Assembly (NCBI GenBank): GCA_016714535.1
Contig: JADKDR010000002.1
Coordinates: 186,001 to 250,000 of the forward strand
Direction of reading: 5' to 3'
From: Bacteroidota bacterium
GTDB taxonomy: Bacteria > Bacteroidota > Bacteroidia > AKYH767-A > OLB10
DNA length: 64,000 bases
Below the pieces are notes generated by a model, which worked only from the letters and a program-made list of their open reading frames with translations, ran no database searches and was not told where the DNA came from. Positions 44,938-53,389 of the stretch are shown in pieces. Every line of letters begins with the position of its first letter. Position 1 is the stretch's first letter. A program made the translations under genes and the position numbers.

Positions 44938-47379
44938 ATGTACGTAATTAAACGAGATGGAAAACAAGAAAGCGTAAAATTCGACAAGATTACTGCGCGA
45001 ATTGAAAAGCTTTGTTACAAACTAAATCCACAGCATGTAAATGCACTAACGGTAGCCCAAAAAGTTATCGAAGGCTTGTACGATGGTGTTACCACTACTG
45101 AGTTGGATAATCTTGCTGCCGAAACTGCAGCCACCCTTACGGTGCGTCATCCAGATTATGCTCAGCTTGCCTCCCGCATTGCTGTAAGCAATCTGCATAA
45201 GAATACGCTAAAATCATTTAGCGAAACCATGCGTTTGCTGTATGAATACATTGATCCAAAGACCGGAAAAAAAGCACCCTTGCTTGCTGATGATGTGTGG
45301 CAGATAGTGGTAAGAAATGCTGACTTGCTCGACAGCACGATTATCTATGACCGTGATTTTGGATACGATTACTTCGGATTTAAGACACTCGAAAAATCCT
45401 ATCTTCTAAAAATAAACAATAAAGTTGTAGAGCGCCCACAACATATGTTAATGCGTGTGTCCATCGGCATACACAAAGAAGATATAGAGAGCGCCATTAA
45501 AACCTATGCCTATATGAGTGAGCGTTGGTTTACCCACGCAACTCCTACCTTGTTCAATGCAGGTACACCAAAGCCTCAGCTATCATCTTGCTTTTTACTT
45601 ACCATGAACTCGGATAGTATCGATGGTATTTATCAAACACTGCATCAGTGTGCCAAGATATCGCAGAGTGCCGGAGGCATTGGATTAAGTATACACGACA
45701 TACGTGCTACCGGCAGTTACATACGCGGTACCAATGGCACAAGCAATGGCATTGTTCCTATGTTAAAGGTATTTAATGATACTGCACGCTATGTTGATCA
45801 GGGTGGTGGTAAGCGCAAAGGCTCTTTTGCAATCTATCTTGAACCATGGCATAGCGATATTTTTGATTTTCTTGATTTAAAGAAGAATCAGGGTAAAGAC
45901 GAGATTCGTGCGCGTGATTTATTTTATGCCTTGTGGATACCTGATTTGTTTATGAAACGGATTAAGGAAGAAGGCACCTGGAGTTTATTTTGTCCTAACG
46001 AGGCTCCGGGCCTTAGCGATTGCTGGGGTGCTGAGTTCGAACAATTGTTTGAACGATATGAAAGCGAAGGTCGTGCACGTAAAACCATTCCTGCCCGCGA
46101 GTTGTGGATGAAGATACTCGAGAGCCAAATGGAAACAGGCACGCCTTACATATTGTATAAGGATGCTGCCAATGGCAAGAGCAATCAACAAAATTTAGGA
46201 ACTATAAAGAGCAGCAACCTGTGCACCGAAATTATTGAATACACTTCGCCCGATGAAATTGCTGTTTGCAACCTAGCTTCTCTTGCACTCCCACGTTTTG
46301 TTATCGATGGCAAATTTGATCACAACAAATTGTTTGAAGTAACGTATGAAGCTACCAAAAACCTGAACAAGATAATTGATGTAAATTATTACCCGGTTCC
46401 TGAAGCACTTACTAGTAACATGCGTCACCGCCCTATAGGCCTTGGTGTGCAAGGTTTGGCCGATGCCTTTATCTTATTGCGTTATCCGTTTGAAAGCGAA
46501 GATGCACGTCTGCTCAATCGCGAGATATTTGAAACCATGTACTATGCCGCGCTTACAGCAAGTAAAGATTTGGCAAAGCGCGATGGTGCCTACGAAACAT
46601 ATGCAGGCAGCCCGGTAAGCAAAGGCGTGCTGCAGTTTGATATGTGGAATGTAAAACCAACCGACCGTTGGGAGTGGAGTGTACTTCGTGATGAAATTGC
46701 CAAATACGGTGTTCGCAATTCCTTGTTAATGGCACCAATGCCTACCGCTAGCACATCGCAAATATTGGGCAATAACGAATGCTTTGAACCATACACAAGC
46801 AATATCTATGTAAGACGTGTATTAAGTGGCGAATTTATCATAGTAAACAAGCACCTGCTAAACGACCTTATCAGCCTTGGCTTGTGGAACAGTGATATGA
46901 AAAATAAACTTGTAGCAGCTAATGGTAGCATACAACACCTAAAAGAAATTCCGCAGGAAATACGTGACTTATATAAAACCGTATGGGAAATTAAACAGCG
47001 CACCATAATTGATATGGCTGCTGAACGCGGTGCGTATATCGATCAAAGTCAAAGTATGAATGTATTTATACAAGACGTTAACTTTGCCAAGCTTACAAGC
47101 ATGCATTTTTATGCATGGGAAAAAGGGCTTAAAACCGGCATGTACTACTTGCGTACCAAAGCGGCAACCGATGCCATAAAATTTACGGTAGAGAAGAAAT
47201 ACATGGACGAGGCTCCCAATTCCTATCCTACTGCAGAAGCCATTGTACCTAAAGCGGTTGTCGCACATACCGACACCGTTACACATGCCGCTACCGAAAC
47301 TATTGTTGCCACCGATGTTGATGCACAAATAAGTTGTTCGCTTGACGATCCGGACGGGTGCTTGTATTGTGGCTCGTAA
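44938..47379 (+). CDS. nrdA: Class Ia ribonucleotide reductase large subunit
   Basis: NrdA reduces ribonucleoside diphosphates to deoxy forms. The 813-aa protein has an N-terminal ATP-cone (MYVIKRDGKQESVKFDKITA) for overall activity control by ATP/dATP. The redox-active Cys is in QLSSCFLLTM, the radical-forming Cys in SSNLCTEIIEY with the partner Cys in AVCNLASLAL, and the Tyr pair region is near NNECFEPYTSNIYVRRVLSG. The C-terminal reducing tail ends DPDGCLYCGS (CxxC), as in eukaryotic R1. The size and tail place it with the eukaryote-like class Ia group. It is co-oriented with nrdB and ends at a strong terminator. Confidence 0.97.
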   Translation: MYVIKRDGKQESVKFDKITARIEKLCYKLNPQHVNALTVAQKVIEGLYDGVTTTELDNLAAETAATLTVRHPDYAQLASRIAVSNLHKNTLKSFSETMRLLYEYIDPKTGKKAPLLADDVWQIVVRNADLLDSTIIYDRDFGYDYFGFKTLEKSYLLKINNKVVERPQHMLMRVSIGIHKEDIESAIKTYAYMSERWFTHATPTLFNAGTPKPQLSSCFLLTMNSDSIDGIYQTLHQCAKISQSAGGIGLSIHDIRATGSYIRGTNGTSNGIVPMLKVFNDTARYVDQGGGKRKGSFAIYLEPWHSDIFDFLDLKKNQGKDEIRARDLFYALWIPDLFMKRIKEEGTWSLFCPNEAPGLSDCWGAEFEQLFERYESEGRARKTIPARELWMKILESQMETGTPYILYKDAANGKSNQQNLGTIKSSNLCTEIIEYTSPDEIAVCNLASLALPRFVIDGKFDHNKLFEVTYEATKNLNKIIDVNYYPVPEALTSNMRHRPIGLGVQGLADAFILLRYPFESEDARLLNREIFETMYYAALTASKDLAKRDGAYETYAGSPVSKGVLQFDMWNVKPTDRWEWSVLRDEIAKYGVRNSLLMAPMPTASTSQILGNNECFEPYTSNIYVRRVLSGEFIIVNKHLLNDLISLGLWNSDMKNKLVAANGSIQHLKEIPQEIRDLYKTVWEIKQRTIIDMAAERGAYIDQSQSMNVFIQDVNFAKLTSMHFYAWEKGLKTGMYYLRTKAATDAIKFTVEKKYMDEAPNSYPTAEAIVPKAVVAHTDTVTHAATETIVATDVDAQISCSLDDPDGCLYCGS

Positions 47380-47404
47380 TGCAACTTTCATTTAACATCT
47401 ATAC

Positions 47405-47437
47405 AAAACGCAGGAGTTAACTTCTGCGTTTTTTTTT
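47405..47437 (+). terminator. Intrinsic terminator after nrdA
   Basis: AAAACGCAG / CTGCGTTTT stem with a GAGTTAACTT loop region, then nine T. It is 25 bases after the nrdA stop. Confidence 0.85.
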
Positions 47438-47581
47438 CGCCTTTATGATAATGGCATCTTACCTTCTTTTGCTTTAATCTTCTTACGATTTAGAACACAA
47501 ACAATATAATACGTTATTGTCGAAAACCAAGATAACGATGAAACATCAAAATAATTAAGCCATGCAAATAAGCAGATCAAC

Positions 47582-49231
47582 TCAATTTGCCGTTACGGCA
47601 AATCTTATTTTATAGGCACCATTAATTACAACGGTATAAACTCCTGGTTTAATAAAACTCACGTCTACTTTGCCTGCGTTGGCTTTTGATTCGTGCACCA
47701 ATCTTCCATCAATGCTATAAATGCGTAATGTACTTGCAAAGTGCTGTTGCCCTACATACAACATTTGCTCATCGGCATTATAACGTATGCCTGAGTTTTT
47801 ATAGTCAGGCACATCGTCAATGCCTATTGTAATACCTATTGTAGCCGAAGGCACCTGACAGCCGTTACTATCGCTAATAAGCACAAAATAATTTCCTGCT
47901 ACCGCAGGCACAAACCATTGGTTTGTGCCAAGCACCTGAGTTGCATTATTTACATTATACCATTGATAACTGAATGCAGTAGAAGAAAACAAGGTATCAA
48001 AGTTTGTAGTAAGAACAGGTTGCTGAGGCAATTGAAACTCAGTGATAAATGCTGGTAAGAAAATACTATCGCACCCATTGGCATTGCAAGCCACCAGGGC
48101 TACATCAAAACTTCCGTAATTATTATAACAAATATTTTGGGGATGCTGATCGGTAGAAGTAGTGGGCGATGCACCTGCAAAATACCATTGCCACTGTGTA
48201 GGAACAAATTGCGACATATCAGAAAAATTAATGCAGTTTTTGTCGCACCATGTGGTATCGCTGCTGCTAAGTGCCGCAATAGGCGGCAGACCACCACAGT
48301 TGGTAAATGATAGCACAACACTATCAGTGAGGCTACCACAGGAATTGTTGGACACACTAACCCAATACGTGCCGGGCGTTGTTACCACTATGCTTGCATC
48401 GGTACTGCCATTACTCCATAAGTAAGTGTTATAATAGGTACCCGCTTGTAAAGTAATGGTATCGCCATTGCAATAAGTGGTATCGTTACCTAATGCTAGA
48501 GTGCTTACCACTTGACTATTGGTAGCAGCAGTATCTATTAGCATTTCAAAAATATTATGCATCAAATTCAAATCATCGATATCAGCAGTGCGAATCCAAT
48601 CCTGATCGCTGGTTGTTGCTATATTACCAATGCCTGATGCAGCGGGCATAAACATGAAACCCAAATCTTGCCCCAGATGAGCTAATATAGGCGATTCATC
48701 TACTCCAGCGCAACCCTTTATACCATACCAAAAATAATTAAGTGGATTTACTACATTTGGTGTAGTGGCAAAGGTGCTGTATGCAATAGTTGGAAAAAGA
48801 TCGCCCGACAATTCTTGAATCCAACTAAAACTACCACCGTTATTATTTACAATGTATTGATAGGCTTGCGAAGTAGAATATGCCATTTGATATTCTGACT
48901 GCAGGTAAACACTTTTTCCACTCAACAGGAAATCTTGAATGGTGGCAACCCTGTTAGCCGGTAAAGTAATTATACCGGATGCTACAATTAGCACATCGGT
49001 AGTTGCAAAAAAAGAATTGTTATCAAGAATAGTTTGCGGAGAAATCGTTACGGTATGCCCTAAACTTGTTAGCAACGAATTCCATACGGTATCCATTACA
49101 TGGCCCGCATACGATTGGCTTTCAACCACAACAACATTCAAACTGTAGGCTTGAATAAAATTGCCAAAAAGCAACACGAAGAATAGATGCAAAAATCTTT
49201 TTTTGAAAATGTTTTTCATAAGCGACATCAT
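47582..49231 (-). CDS. T9SS cargo with glutamine-amidotransferase-like N-terminus and Ig/PKD cassette
   Basis: A 549-aa exported protein. The signal peptide is at about residues 8-28 (FKKRFLHLFFVLLFGNFIQA). Residues about 30-240 look like a class I glutamine-amidotransferase-like or ThuA-like Rossmann domain (NVVVVESQSYAGHVMDTVWN, TTDVLIVASGIITL, FLLSGKSVYLQSEYQ) without an evident catalytic Cys elbow. The shared cassette follows: Ig (LGNDTTYCNGDTITLQAGTY), PKD (WCDKNCINFSDMSQ, STDQHPQNICYNNYGSFDVA), Ig (AGNYFVLISDSNGCQVPS) and a T9SS type A tail (STLRIYSIDGRLVHESKA). It is a single gene; function is unknown. Confidence 0.82.
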   Translation of the reverse strand: MMSLMKNIFKKRFLHLFFVLLFGNFIQAYSLNVVVVESQSYAGHVMDTVWNSLLTSLGHTVTISPQTILDNNSFFATTDVLIVASGIITLPANRVATIQDFLLSGKSVYLQSEYQMAYSTSQAYQYIVNNNGGSFSWIQELSGDLFPTIAYSTFATTPNVVNPLNYFWYGIKGCAGVDESPILAHLGQDLGFMFMPAASGIGNIATTSDQDWIRTADIDDLNLMHNIFEMLIDTAATNSQVVSTLALGNDTTYCNGDTITLQAGTYYNTYLWSNGSTDASIVVTTPGTYWVSVSNNSCGSLTDSVVLSFTNCGGLPPIAALSSSDTTWCDKNCINFSDMSQFVPTQWQWYFAGASPTTSTDQHPQNICYNNYGSFDVALVACNANGCDSIFLPAFITEFQLPQQPVLTTNFDTLFSSTAFSYQWYNVNNATQVLGTNQWFVPAVAGNYFVLISDSNGCQVPSATIGITIGIDDVPDYKNSGIRYNADEQMLYVGQQHFASTLRIYSIDGRLVHESKANAGKVDVSFIKPGVYTVVINGAYKIRFAVTAN

Positions 49232-49376
49232 TAAGAGACTGTTAAAGTTTTAATTTTCGTAAAGCTATAAAATAAAATTTAGCCAACTTAAATGGCCTTA
49301 AACTTTTTTCTTAATTTTATCTCTTTCGTTGAGTCACCATTTTATGCGTAATAGTAAATATGAAAAAAAAATTTAC

Positions 49377-49577
49377 TTAGAGCCTGTTGAATGCTGTTTT
49401 GGTTGACTCATGATGACAATAAGGGCAATAGAATTTTTTTATTTTTAAAATATTTAGTGTAATGATATTGATAAATTTTCCAATACGCGATTTTCTTATT
49501 CTCACCATTTCATTTCCACATCTATTGCAGGTAACACTTTCAATTCTTGCTGCACTATAAAATATTAAAATTGACAT
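49377..49577 (-). CDS. Small zinc-ribbon-like protein
   Basis: A possible 66-aa protein with two CxxC pairs: CNRCGNEMVRIRKSRIGKF early and FYCPYCHHESTKTAF near the end, about 35 residues apart, as in a zinc ribbon. The middle (INIITLNILKIKKFY) fits the short segment seen in small Bacteroidota proteins of this type, which I have seen annotated only as hypothetical. The start may be at the ATG at 49577 or later. Spacing and strand do not link it to either neighbour. It could be chance, but the double CxxC with basic surroundings favours a real gene. Confidence 0.5.
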   Translation of the reverse strand: MSILIFYSAARIESVTCNRCGNEMVRIRKSRIGKFINIITLNILKIKKFYCPYCHHESTKTAFNRL

Positions 49578-49622
49578 TTTATTTTTTTTTCAAAACTACT
49601 TACAGGGTATTATTACAAGATG

Positions 49623-49652
49623 AAACCAATATTATCTTTATACTATTGGTTT
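49623..49652. repeat. Inverted repeat upstream of the beta-helix cargo gene
   Basis: AAACCAATA and TATTGGTTT form a perfect 9-bp inverted repeat with a 12-base spacer, extendable by two pairs with one G-U. It lies about 190 bases before the ATG at 49839 and has no T tail, so an operator is as likely as a hairpin. Confidence 0.4.
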
Positions 49653-49838
49653 TACATTTTAACTTCTTTGCAAATTAATTTTGCAATTCCTAAAATTTCT
49701 CATGTATTACGAATTTAATAATTTCACTTGATAAGGTTTTGGTAATCCTAGTATATTATTGATTTAATGTCGCAGTAATACTAACGTAATATCCACAGTG
49801 CATTTTTGCGGCATCTTTTAAAAATCAAAAAAAAAATT

Positions 49839-52241
49839 ATGAGAAAAAATTTCGCATTCATCGCTACTGCCATTTTATTAATAATGGCAAATTGGGTACA
49901 CGCAGCTTTAGTAGGTGTTTCAGCAAACATTACGAGCAACACTACCTGGACAAGTAATAACACTTACTTGCTTCAGGGAAAAATCTTTGTGAAGAACAAC
50001 GCCATTCTAACAATTCAACCTGGAACAATTATCGTTGGAGAAAATGCTACACAAGGTTCGTTGATTATTACACGAGGTTCACAAATCATCGCAAATGGAA
50101 CTGCAGGAAGTCCTATCGTTTTCACATCAGAGCAATCTCCGGGATCGCGTTCATACGGTGATTGGGGTGGTTTAATTATATTGGGAAATGCCCCACTAAA
50201 CAGTCCGGGGGGTACAGCCATTATTGAAGGCGGATTTACAGCTCCAGATGGAGAATATGGTGGAAACAACCCTACAGACAATAGCGGCATATTACGTTAT
50301 GTTCGTATTGAGTTTGCAGGTATAGCCTTTCAACCAAATAGCGAAATAAACGGACTAACATGCGGTGGTGTTGGCTCGGGAACCATCATCGATTATGTAA
50401 TGGTGTCTTTTTGTGGTGATGATTCGTATGAATTTTTTGGTGGCACTGTAAATGCAAAACACTTAATTGCATATCGTGGACTAGACGATGATTTTGACAC
50501 CGACTTAGGTTACAACGGCTTAGTTCAATTTGCAGTTGGGTTGCGCGATCCTAATGCGGCTGATGTAAGCGGCTCTCATGCTTTCGAAAGTGATAATGAT
50601 GCTACTGGATCTACCAACAGTCCGTTGACTAGCGCACGTTTTTCAAATGTTACACTATGTGGACCTTACCCCACAACAGGCGGCACTGCCAATGCGAATT
50701 ATAAGGCTGGTGCTCGTCTTAGAAGAAATACAAATCAAAAAATATATAATTCATTGGTGATGGGATGGAATTTTGGTCTGTGGGTAGATGGCACATCATG
50801 TGAAAACAATGCAAACAACGGAGCTTTGGAGTGGCAAAATGTTTTAACGTCAGGAGTGCCCAATGCAACTACACATACGCAGAATCCAGGAAGCAGCTTT
50901 AATACAACCACTTGGGCAGCGACCGGCAGTTATAATAACCTAACCTATACCAACAACAGCGATATTATGTTGACTGATGCATTCAATCTGGTTAATCCCA
51001 ATTTTTTACCAATGGTAAACTCTCCGGCTTTAAATAGCGCTGCGTTTACAAACGGAAATTTAAGTGACCCATTCTTTGAAGTAGTCAACTATTGTGGTGC
51101 CTTTGGAAATAGCGATTGGACAAAATGCTGGGCAAACTTTGATTGTCAAAATACAGATTACGAAAACTTATATACTAATGCAGGTGTAGGTATTAACAAT
51201 GCACCAACGGTAACTATTAGTTCTCCTTCACCATTACAATTTTGTAAATCGAAATTGATAACAAGCAGCACCTCTCCTGTAATAGCCTATCAGTGGTTTA
51301 ATGGCGCCACTCCTTTACTTAATGCAAATGCAGCTACCTACACTGCTACAGCTACAGGCGGCTATAAACTTCAAGTAACCAATGCCGCAGGTTGCAGCAG
51401 ACTATCTAACAATATCAACCTTACTCGCAAACCAGATCCTGCTACTCCGCAGGTAGGAGCATCATGTTTAAATAACGTAACAAGTTTGGGTGTTACAATT
51501 GCATTTCCTGCTTATCAATGGAAGCGGAATGGATTTAATATTAGCAATAGCAACACTAGAACTATTACTCCAACACTTGCAGGAAATTATAATGTAGTGG
51601 TTACAGGAAATAATGGTTGCACATCTTCTAGTGTTGCCAAAACCTTTCCGGTAAGTATAACTCCTACGCAATTAACTGCTGCTAAGTGCAATAAGAATTA
51701 TTCTGCTACCACAGGCTCATTAGCATGCGTTGCAGTAACAGGCACCAATAAGGTGCTTTACGAATTTAGGAACGCCAACAACCCTACCGTAGTGTATGCA
51801 ACTAAAGTTGGTAATTTAACTGGATTTGTGTTGAGCAATGTTTCTCCTGCATTACAAGTAGGCCAAACATATAATGTAAGTGTTAGAACCATAATTGGCA
51901 GAGATACAGCCTGTTTTGGAGCTTCTTGTCCTATAAATATAACTACTGCACGCGAGTCAAACGACTTAAGCTTGCAACTAAACGCTCCAATGTCGGTATA
52001 TCCTAACCGGGCAACAAACAACGCTAATATTGAGTTCGAGCTAAATGCAGATGCAATGGTAAAGGTTGAGGTAGTAGATCAACTTGGAAAAGTAATAATG
52101 TTGAATGCAGATCAAATGCATAATGCAGGCAATAGCTTAATTAATATAACTACTAGTGAATTGCCAAATGGTATTTATACCATTAAAATGTATATCAATG
52201 GTGAATTAAACAGCACCAACCTGCTATCCATTGTAAAGTAA
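49839..52241 (+). CDS. Secreted beta-helix protein with Ig modules and T9SS tail
   Basis: An 800-aa exported protein. The ATG at 49839 gives MRKNFAFIATAILLIMANWV as signal peptide. Residues about 25-420 resemble the right-handed beta-helix proteins of Bacteroidota that begin LxGxIxxxxTWxxxNTYLLQGKIFV and continue with LTIQPGTIIVGENATQGSLI, GDWGGLIILGNAP, LRYVRIEFAG and a GLDDDFDTD segment; such genes are often paired with TonB receptors. Two Ig-like modules follow (SPVIAYQWFNGATPL, FPAYQWKRNGF), then a fibronectin-like segment and a T9SS type A tail (MSVYPNRATNNANIEFELNA, LPNGIYTIKMYING). The next two genes point the same way, ending with a TonB receptor. Substrate is unknown. Confidence 0.85.
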   Translation: MRKNFAFIATAILLIMANWVHAALVGVSANITSNTTWTSNNTYLLQGKIFVKNNAILTIQPGTIIVGENATQGSLIITRGSQIIANGTAGSPIVFTSEQSPGSRSYGDWGGLIILGNAPLNSPGGTAIIEGGFTAPDGEYGGNNPTDNSGILRYVRIEFAGIAFQPNSEINGLTCGGVGSGTIIDYVMVSFCGDDSYEFFGGTVNAKHLIAYRGLDDDFDTDLGYNGLVQFAVGLRDPNAADVSGSHAFESDNDATGSTNSPLTSARFSNVTLCGPYPTTGGTANANYKAGARLRRNTNQKIYNSLVMGWNFGLWVDGTSCENNANNGALEWQNVLTSGVPNATTHTQNPGSSFNTTTWAATGSYNNLTYTNNSDIMLTDAFNLVNPNFLPMVNSPALNSAAFTNGNLSDPFFEVVNYCGAFGNSDWTKCWANFDCQNTDYENLYTNAGVGINNAPTVTISSPSPLQFCKSKLITSSTSPVIAYQWFNGATPLLNANAATYTATATGGYKLQVTNAAGCSRLSNNINLTRKPDPATPQVGASCLNNVTSLGVTIAFPAYQWKRNGFNISNSNTRTITPTLAGNYNVVVTGNNGCTSSSVAKTFPVSITPTQLTAAKCNKNYSATTGSLACVAVTGTNKVLYEFRNANNPTVVYATKVGNLTGFVLSNVSPALQVGQTYNVSVRTIIGRDTACFGASCPINITTARESNDLSLQLNAPMSVYPNRATNNANIEFELNADAMVKVEVVDQLGKVIMLNADQMHNAGNSLINITTSELPNGIYTIKMYINGELNSTNLLSIVK

Positions 52242-52262
52242 GTTTTTTTCTATTTTTAGTTT

Positions 52263-52288
52263 GGGGGAGCAAAGGCTCCCCCTTTTTT
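52263..52288 (+). terminator. Intrinsic terminator
   Basis: GGGGGAGC / GCTCCCCC, 8-bp perfect stem with an AAAG loop and six T. It ends the beta-helix gene transcript. Confidence 0.9.
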
Positions 52289-52426
52289 ATTTCTTCAATA
52301 TTAGTATAACCTATGCAATAACAATTTGGTTATTTATTAGTAATCTACATATAACATACCATAAGGTAAATAGGTAAACATTTGCAATCTCTAAAAAACC
52401 TAATTAAAAAAGAAAAAACAAAAAAA

Positions 52427-53269
52427 ATGAAAAAAACATTTATTCTAGTATTCACTTTATTCTGCGCATATGTTAATGCTCAAGTACCAAACAATGACTT
52501 TGAAGTTTGGACAAATAATGAACCAAGTGATTGGTACACGAGTATTCAAAATGGTTACGATAGTACCATTTATCAATCGGCAAATGCTCATGGAGGTCAA
52601 TCCTGCGTTCACGGTGTTGTTGCCATAAATAGTAATGGGCAAATAGGCGGACCACAATTAACTTCAGCAACGCTATCAAATAATTTTCTAGGATTTCCAG
52701 TAAGTTCGAATTATGATAGTGTACGATATTTTTTTAAGTTTAATCCGGTAGGAGGCGACATGCTCATTATATCTATTGGAATTCATGATGCAAACACACT
52801 ATCAGATATTTGGCTTGACCAGGAAATTATTACAACCCCTATTTCGAGTTGGACAGAAGTAGCAAAGAAAATTGATTACTCGCAAGGTGGAAACGCCACC
52901 AATTTTTATCGATTTCTCTATAGTTGATTATTTAGAGCCTATGACTCACTCCACATAGGTACAGATTTTTATATAGATGATGTTATATTATTTAACACAA
53001 CAGCTGCTTTATCGGCTGAAACCAACATGGGCAATGTTAAAGTATATCCTAATCCATGCACCGACTTGATTAATGTTACTTTGGATCATGCAAATGAGAA
53101 TGCTACATATATGTTATATGATTTAAGTGGCAACAGTGTAAATACCCAATATAGCCGCCAAAACCAATCGCTTATAATAAACACATTGGGCCTGCCTAAT
53201 GGTTTTTATTTTTTGAGCGTATCTACTGACAATAGCATTCAACATATTAAAATTCTAAAAACCAACTAA
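52427..53269 (+). pseudogene. T9SS cargo gene interrupted by an in-frame TGA
   Basis: One uninterrupted frame apart from a TGA at 52925-52927. The first part starts MKKTFILVFTLFCAYVNAQ (signal peptide), then VPNNDFEVWTNNEPSDWYTS, a beta-sandwich as in Bacteroidota NxxFExWxxxxxPxxWxT cargo (PCMD-like or carbohydrate-binding-like), ending NFYRFLYS before the TGA. Directly after it the same frame reads LFRAYDSLHIGTDFYIDDVI, the expected DDxxL strand, and a T9SS type A tail (VKVYPNPCTDLINVTLDHAN, LPNGFYFLSVST). No frameshift is needed. Other genes here use TGA as stop, so this is a nonsense mutation, a sequence error or, least likely, recoding. Confidence 0.75.
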
Positions 53270-53389
53270 CCCTGTTTTACATTTTGTTCACAAATTGTAC
53301 ATGCGTAAAAGCATGTGCAATTTGTTGTCATAATAATGACTTACCCACTTTTTGTTTTTTATTAATCACCAACTTATTCAATAAAATAA

